19,311 nucleotides of DNA from JANXVV01 sp038230975 (GTDB lineage Bacteria > Planctomycetota > Phycisphaerae > Tepidisphaerales > Tepidisphaeraceae): contig JBBRMF010000078.1 of assembly GCA_038230975.1 (NCBI GenBank), forward strand, positions 1 through 19,311, written 5' to 3'. The notes beneath the pieces were generated by a model. The model saw only the letters and a program-made list of their open reading frames with translations. It made no database searches and was not told the DNA's origin. The position numbers were made by a program, and so were the translations under genes. Positions 14,770 to 19,311 of the stretch are shown here, in pieces (positions within the stretch are counted from its first letter, which is position 1; every line of letters begins with the position of its first letter).

Positions 14770-15785
14770 TGAATCAGATCATCCAACTGACTCCGCCGGG
14801 TAGCGCTGCGATTGCCGTCCTGAGATTGATTGGGCCGCGCGTCGCGGAATTTCTACAGGCTCATTTTTCGCGTTCGCCGCAGCCCGGTCGCTGTGTGCAT
14901 GGCAATTTGGTCGACGGGGAAAAAGTGATCGACGATCCGGTGGTAGTCCTCTCGCAGGACCAGTCCTGTGTCGACATCAATCTACATGGCGGTCCATGGG
15001 TCGTGCGATCTGCCTTGGACCTCGCCAAACGATTTGGTTTTGCTTCGACCGATCAAAGTCAATTGCCATTACCTGAGCAGGCCGTCGATGCCGAAACACA
15101 GATCGAACGGGCGATTCTCTCCTATTTACCGTTGGCGATGACGGAACTCGCGCTCGGAGAATTGCTGCGCCAGAAAAAGGCATGGGCCGCATTGGCGAGT
15201 TTGCCTGAAGATGAACGCAAATTAGAAGCGGACTGTATGAAAAACGATCGGGGATTGTGGTGGCTATTGCATCCGCCGCGCATTGCGATTGTGGGAGTGG
15301 CGAATGTCGGTAAGTCGACGCTAGCCAATCAATTGTTTGGGCAAGCCCGTTCGATCACCGCCGACCTACCCGGCACGACACGCGACTGGGTCGGTGAGCT
15401 AGCGAATGTCGATGGCTTTGCCGTGATGCTGATAGATACCCCGGGGGTTCGGAATACGAACGATCCGATCGAATCTTGCGCCATCCAGCAAGCAGAAACC
15501 GCAATCCAGGAAGCCGATCTCATCGTGCTGCTACTCGACGCGTCGCGCCCGCTGGAGCCCGAACAGCAGGAATTACTGCATCGATTTCCAAACGCGCTTC
15601 GCGTCGTCAACAAGTGTGATCTACCTTCTGCGTGGGATTGGCGCTCCGTCGATCCCATCGGCACCATTGCCACCACGGGTGCGGGATTGCAGGAACTTCG
15701 GTCGGCGATCAAGAATTATTTCGGTGTGAATGCGCGACGCGACGCCGCGCGATGCTGGATGGAGAACACTTGGGCTTACATTTAG
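14769..15785 (+). CDS. shortened MnmE/TrmE-like GTPase
   Basis: This 338-residue protein is related to MnmE, the tRNA wobble-uridine modification GTPase of about 450 residues. The N-terminal TrmE domain is recognisable but degenerate (TPPGSAAIAVLRLIGP at 8-23, VDINLHGGPWVVR at 68-80). The G domain is well kept: G1 GVANVGKS (176-183), G2 GTTRD (202-206), G3 DTPG (223-226), G4 NKCD (281-284) and a TTGAGL element (302-307). The central helical domain is reduced to about 60 residues. The protein ends soon after the G domain, without the second helical half or the C-terminal C-[ILV]-G-K motif whose Cys is needed for tRNA modification. It is therefore probably a paralogue with a different role, and a true MnmE should exist elsewhere. 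It starts inside the coaX stop (TGATG), so coupling is likely. The start keeps the family N-terminus. Confidence 0.82.
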   Translation: MNQIIQLTPPGSAAIAVLRLIGPRVAEFLQAHFSRSPQPGRCVHGNLVDGEKVIDDPVVVLSQDQSCVDINLHGGPWVVRSALDLAKRFGFASTDQSQLPLPEQAVDAETQIERAILSYLPLAMTELALGELLRQKKAWAALASLPEDERKLEADCMKNDRGLWWLLHPPRIAIVGVANVGKSTLANQLFGQARSITADLPGTTRDWVGELANVDGFAVMLIDTPGVRNTNDPIESCAIQQAETAIQEADLIVLLLDASRPLEPEQQELLHRFPNALRVVNKCDLPSAWDWRSVDPIGTIATTGAGLQELRSAIKNYFGVNARRDAARCWMENTWAYI

Positions 15786-15831
15786 TGCCTGATCCACTCC
15801 ACCCATTTCAGTGTTTTGTAATAAGTTTTCA

Positions 15832-15860
15832 TTGATATTGGTACAAGCACCTGTTAAATT
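15832..15860 (+). promoter_or_regulatory. sigma-70-type promoter of the beta-helix protein gene
   Basis: TTGATA (15832-15837) and TAAATT (15855-15860) are separated by exactly 17 bases. They match the -35 and -10 consensus at 5 and 4 of 6 positions. The predicted start near 15867 would give a leader of about 70 bases before the SD GGAGG (15929-15933 region) and ATG. Confidence 0.6.
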
Positions 15861-15937
15861 GGACCTTGGGTAGACTGACGATAGTGGTGTGCCACACGTT
15901 GTCGTTTCACGCTGTGGTTCCACTCTCGGAGGGTCCA

Positions 15938-18900
15938 ATGGGTCAGTCTTCTCGCAAGCGAGCCGTGCGCGCGCTCATTTCTGCTGTTTCGCCAGTTACT
16001 TTGATTTTGGGAATGCTCGGTCCTCAAGCTCGCGGTGCGGAATATATTTGGGGCGGTGGCAGTGGACTTTGGAGCGATGGAACCAAGTGGTTGCCCAAGG
16101 ACAACGTGCCGTTCGTGGGCGACAACGTCACGATCGGCGGGGGTAACGTAACGCTCGATTTCTCAGCCTTGGGTTACGGCTCCGTTTCCAATTTTGCGCT
16201 CTCCGGCAATCTTGTAGTTCAAGGGAACCCTTATGGCGGAGGCGTGGAATTGCACGCCGAAGTCGCCGATATTTTGGCCGGCGGAATTCTAGACATCACC
16301 AGCGCCGACCCGGCATCGGCCGCCTTCAGTTCCGGTTTGCGGGCGCAGACCATCAATAACCACGGCTATATTTTCGCCGATCCTGGCACCGGCGGCACGC
16401 GCGAGATCCAGGCATACACAGAACTCCAGAACTTCTCCACCGGGATCATCACCGCCAATACTAACCTCATTGTTTTCGGGAATGTCACCAATGCCGGTGC
16501 GTTCAATGTCAACGTCGGCACCACCCACCTGTCTGACGGAAGTTTCATCAACACGGCCGGAGCCTCGATCACTGTTAAACCTGGCTCGTACATGGTTATG
16601 GTCGGCGGCACGTTCTACTTTCTGGGCGGAACCATCAACGGCGAAGTGGAATTTCAGAATAATACCACCCTCTTTGCCAGCACCGCGGACGGCAAGGGCG
16701 CCAAGTTCGCCTTTACACGCATCGGCGGACAACTCACCTCTAACTTGCCGATTAATACCAACGTGCGGGTCATCGGTAATGCCGTTCAGGGCGGCGTGAC
16801 GTTGACCGTCCCCAACAGCATCACGAACTACGGCAATATCACGCTGGAAACGGACGATGGCCCTTTCACTTCGGGCCTGACGGTCAGCGCAGGAACGCTT
16901 ACCAACAACGGCTTCATCTTTCTTAACAACGCACGCGCAGGAGGGCCCCGCGTTCTTACAGGAAACTTCGTCAACAACTTCGGAATCTACGACGCGACCA
17001 CGTCGGCAAACTCCAGCGAAACCACGCTGATTGGGGATTTCACGAACAATAATTTGTATGAGCGATTCAGCGGCGGCAGCACCACTGTCACTCCAAACAA
17101 TGCCGGCGGGTCGATCTTCCGCCAAAATGCCGGCCAGCTGCTGCTTCATCCCGGCAGCAACTTCTTCGTTCAAGGAGGCACATTCGCTTTCGGCGGCGGT
17201 TCGATCAATGGCGGCCCCGTTGTCCTGATCTCCTCATCCCATCTGCAAACTACTACCGCCGACGGACATGGCGCCGTCTTCACCTTCGCGGGGAACGGCA
17301 CGATTGATGCAAACTTGTCTTACGGCGTCCATGTAAACATGACCGGCGTGAATGGTACCGTTACCGTAAATGATGGTGCCATCAACCGCGGCGTCATCGA
17401 TCTGTTCAATACAGAGCCATACTTCACTGGCCTCGGGGTCTACAAGGCCGCTACGAATGACTACACGGGAACCTATAACAACGCTGGATCGCTCATCGCC
17501 AGTGATCCGAATCACCTAGGTTCCCCACGCGTGATTACTGGCAGCATCGCTAACTTAGGCAGCATCCTCGTGCAGCAGTCGCTGGATGTATTCGGCACGG
17601 TTCGCAACAAGTATGGCGGATTAATCAGGATCGAGGAGGGAAAGACGCTGCAACTTCACGATGGCCAGCTCATCGAAGACGGAGGCACACTTTTTCTTGC
17701 CAAGAACTCCTCGCTTGCCTTCGCCGGGGGATCCTATCAATACCTGAGCGGATCGCTGATGGTCGAAGGGAACTTTTCGGGTCCGGGGGGCACGACGGTC
17801 GGCGCTGGGGACACCATCAACGCCTCGGGCATTGGCGCATCGTATGTCATCCCGACCGACGGGATCACGGTGGACGCGGGGGGTAATCTCATCGGTAATG
17901 ATGGCGGTACCATTGTTGCTCAAGGCGGTGGAAACTTCATATCACATAATGGTGGTGCGGTCGTGGCGCAGGGCGGCGGAAATGTCGTGGCGCAGGGCGG
18001 TGGAAATGTCGTGGCGCAGGGCGGTGGGAACATCGTGGCGCAGGGCGGTGGGAACATCGTGGCGCAGGGCGGTGGAAACCTAGCGGCCAAGGCTGCTTCG
18101 GGTAGCTTCGGGTCTCCCGCCGCGCGCCTCGCCGGCATGGCCTCTTCCGCTCCCGCTGGTTCAAACGTCATCGCCGACGGCGGAACCATCACTCTCAACG
18201 CCGGTAACGCCACTGCCGACGCCAACGGCATCATCATCAACTCCGGCCTTTTGACCGGCAACGGCACCTTCACCGCCGCGGCATTTGATGTTGATGCCGC
18301 CTCCACCATCAACGCCACCGGTGGTACGCTGCACCTGGTCGGTGCTATCAATTCCTTCGCCGCCGGCACACTGACCGCTGGCCACTGGCAGATTCAGACC
18401 GACTCGACGCTCGATACGCCGAACATCGGCGCGATCACCGCCAACAATGCCAACGTCATGCTGAACGGCGCCGGCTCCGTGTGGTCGAATATTGATAGTC
18501 TCACCAACAACGGAGGCACGTTTGCGGTTACCGGCGGGCGCGCATTTAATACCGTCGGCGCTTTGAATAACAATGGGAATCTCACCGTAGGCGGGGTCGC
18601 AAGCCTACTTAATGTCACCGGGATATTAACAAACGCTGGCACGGTGAATGTGATCGATGCAGCTCATTTCACCACGCTGGACGTGATGAATAACGGCCAA
18701 CTGAATGCGGTTTCAGGCATGGCCACACTTGGCGCGGTGATGGGAACGGGATCGATCGCCGTGGGTGGGGGTACAGGCGCAGCCCTGGTCTCAGTCGATT
18801 CACTGGTTCAATCTAATGTGACGGTCGGAAGCGGTGGGGCGTTTAATGTCGGCCCAGCGAGCGGGTTGGCTTTGCCCGTCACGATCTCCAACTCCCTGAC

Positions 18901-19311
18901 GATCACCAACGCGGCGACCGTGTCCTTCGTCCCGACCGCCGATGCCGCGACTGCCAGCGGTGTCAAGACGAACTTCGTCAAGACCCTTAACATCGGTTCC
19001 AACGGCTTGCTCGATATCCAGAACCACTTCGTGTCGGTCGACAACACCGCCACGCCGTTCGCCAAGGTTCATGGCTACATCGACGCGGCTTACCATGCTG
19101 CTGCCTACGATGGCCGCGGTGGTGTCACCAGCTCGGTTGTGAAAGCCAACGCCGACTTCATGAGCGTCGGCTACTACAACGGTGCCCTCCAGGATATCAA
19201 CAACCCTGACAACGTCGGTCAGATCCTCGGCCCGAACTCTAACTCCGGTCATGGTACCGGCATCCCGCTCAGCCAGATCCTGATCCGCCCGACGCTGACG
19301 GGTGACTTGAA
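15938..19311 (+). CDS. secreted beta-helix/autotransporter-like repeat protein (3' end outside window)
   Basis: One frame stays open from the ATG to the window edge, 1124 codons without a stop. GGAGG lies 5 bases before the ATG. A signal peptide is clear: basic start (SRKRAVR), hydrophobic core (LISAVSPVTLILGMLG) and a likely cleavage at ARGA/EY near residue 34. The mature part is Gly/Asn/Thr-rich with recurring short strands (LTNNGFIFLNN, ITNYGNITLE, SLTNNGGTFAV), typical of right-handed beta-helix or beta-strand-repeat surface proteins. Modules of about 190 residues start near residues 215 (PGSYMVMVGGTFYFLGGTING) and 405 (PGSNFFVQGGTFAFGGGSING), and a third partial copy near 568. Residues 660-715 are seven 8-residue repeats. 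The last residues (SQILIRPTLTGDL) resemble the lead-in to the dockerin/PEP-CTERM ends of planctomycete proteins. Codons from about 18100 are strikingly C-ended, different from the first half. A cell-surface or extracellular-matrix role is inferred. Confidence 0.85.
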   Translation, partial: MGQSSRKRAVRALISAVSPVTLILGMLGPQARGAEYIWGGGSGLWSDGTKWLPKDNVPFVGDNVTIGGGNVTLDFSALGYGSVSNFALSGNLVVQGNPYGGGVELHAEVADILAGGILDITSADPASAAFSSGLRAQTINNHGYIFADPGTGGTREIQAYTELQNFSTGIITANTNLIVFGNVTNAGAFNVNVGTTHLSDGSFINTAGASITVKPGSYMVMVGGTFYFLGGTINGEVEFQNNTTLFASTADGKGAKFAFTRIGGQLTSNLPINTNVRVIGNAVQGGVTLTVPNSITNYGNITLETDDGPFTSGLTVSAGTLTNNGFIFLNNARAGGPRVLTGNFVNNFGIYDATTSANSSETTLIGDFTNNNLYERFSGGSTTVTPNNAGGSIFRQNAGQLLLHPGSNFFVQGGTFAFGGGSINGGPVVLISSSHLQTTTADGHGAVFTFAGNGTIDANLSYGVHVNMTGVNGTVTVNDGAINRGVIDLFNTEPYFTGLGVYKAATNDYTGTYNNAGSLIASDPNHLGSPRVITGSIANLGSILVQQSLDVFGTVRNKYGGLIRIEEGKTLQLHDGQLIEDGGTLFLAKNSSLAFAGGSYQYLSGSLMVEGNFSGPGGTTVGAGDTINASGIGASYVIPTDGITVDAGGNLIGNDGGTIVAQGGGNFISHNGGAVVAQGGGNVVAQGGGNVVAQGGGNIVAQGGGNIVAQGGGNLAAKAASGSFGSPAARLAGMASSAPAGSNVIADGGTITLNAGNATADANGIIINSGLLTGNGTFTAAAFDVDAASTINATGGTLHLVGAINSFAAGTLTAGHWQIQTDSTLDTPNIGAITANNANVMLNGAGSVWSNIDSLTNNGGTFAVTGGRAFNTVGALNNNGNLTVGGVASLLNVTGILTNAGTVNVIDAAHFTTLDVMNNGQLNAVSGMATLGAVMGTGSIAVGGGTGAALVSVDSLVQSNVTVGSGGAFNVGPASGLALPVTISNSLTITNAATVSFVPTADAATASGVKTNFVKTLNIGSNGLLDIQNHFVSVDNTATPFAKVHGYIDAAYHAAAYDGRGGVTSSVVKANADFMSVGYYNGALQDINNPDNVGQILGPNSNSGHGTGIPLSQILIRPTLTGDL
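17915..18082 (+). repeat. seven in-frame 24-bp repeats encoding VAQGGGN-type octapeptides
   Basis: Seven contiguous 24-base units fill 168 bases. Units 3-7 (17963-18082) are nearly identical, reading GTGGCGCAGGGCGGTGGAAA plus a variable last codon. They encode VAQGGGN followed by V, V, I, I and L. Unit 1 uses different synonymous codons (VAQGGGNF) and unit 2 is diverged (ISHNGGAV). The low divergence of the last five points to recent slippage or recombination. The reading frame is kept throughout. Confidence 0.93.

Noticed and set aside
16289..17173. 294-codon minus-strand open frame with Val/Gly/Asp-rich translation
   Set aside because: It lies wholly opposite the long surface-protein frame, whose signal peptide, SD, promoter and module repeats are convincing. 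The antisense frame is a product of its GC-rich, repetitive codons.
17963..18082. Possible CRISPR-like array (24-bp repeats)
   Set aside because: The units are directly contiguous with no spacers and keep a coding frame.
17920..18369. Minus-strand frame with PPPCATMF repeats
   Set aside because: This is the complement of the VAQGGGN repeat array. The sense frame has unit-length octapeptides continuous with a large protein.

Overview
This window looks like chromosomal DNA of a planctomycete, most likely class Phycisphaerae (Tepidisphaera/Humisphaera-like), of moderately high GC. That placement is inference. It rests on a secreted beta-helix protein whose end resembles planctomycetal dockerin/PEP-CTERM proteins, a DUF3311 plus sodium:solute symporter pair, a glycosyltransferase joined to a LolD-type ATPase, a stand-alone GspE N-terminal domain protein, small TA modules, and mixed SD/non-SD starts including TTG.

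Positions 1-2746 (minus strand): a primary-like sigma-70 factor lies downstream of a membrane-anchored class III adenylate cyclase. The 353-base gap between them holds a long imperfect hairpin and three 10-bp iterons. Positions 3022-7317 (plus strand): a DUF3311 membrane peptide with an SSS-family transporter, then a GT4 glycosyltransferase overlapping a LolD-type ABC ATPase by 4 bases, with no permease nearby. Positions 7345-8613 (minus strand): a SAM methyltransferase followed by a small four-helix membrane protein. Positions 8763-10568 (plus strand): elongation factor 4 (LepA).

Positions 10597-11400 are a small accessory island. A plus-strand antitoxin gene is followed by only the first codons of its PIN toxin, and an intact minus-strand antitoxin/RelE-ParE-type toxin pair ends against the broken copy. 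Next come the GspE_N/MshEN-like protein with a strong terminator, then on the minus strand an adenylate-kinase-like enzyme and a HEAT-repeat protein. The HEAT-repeat gene has a terminator-like hairpin placed directly before its ribosome binding site.

Positions 13993-15785 (plus strand): type III pantothenate kinase (coaX), touching by one base a shortened MnmE/TrmE-like GTPase that lacks the catalytic C-terminus. From 15938 to the right edge one uninterrupted plus-strand frame (over 1,120 codons, open at the 3' end) encodes a secreted repeat protein with a signal peptide, a duplicated ~190-residue module and seven 8-residue VAQGGGN-type repeats. It has a recognisable sigma-70-like promoter and SD. 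The most interesting points are the nested TA remnant, the attenuator-like leader of the HEAT gene, the truncated MnmE paralogue and the repeat region of the surface protein. I see no CRISPR array, tRNA, rRNA or insertion sequence.
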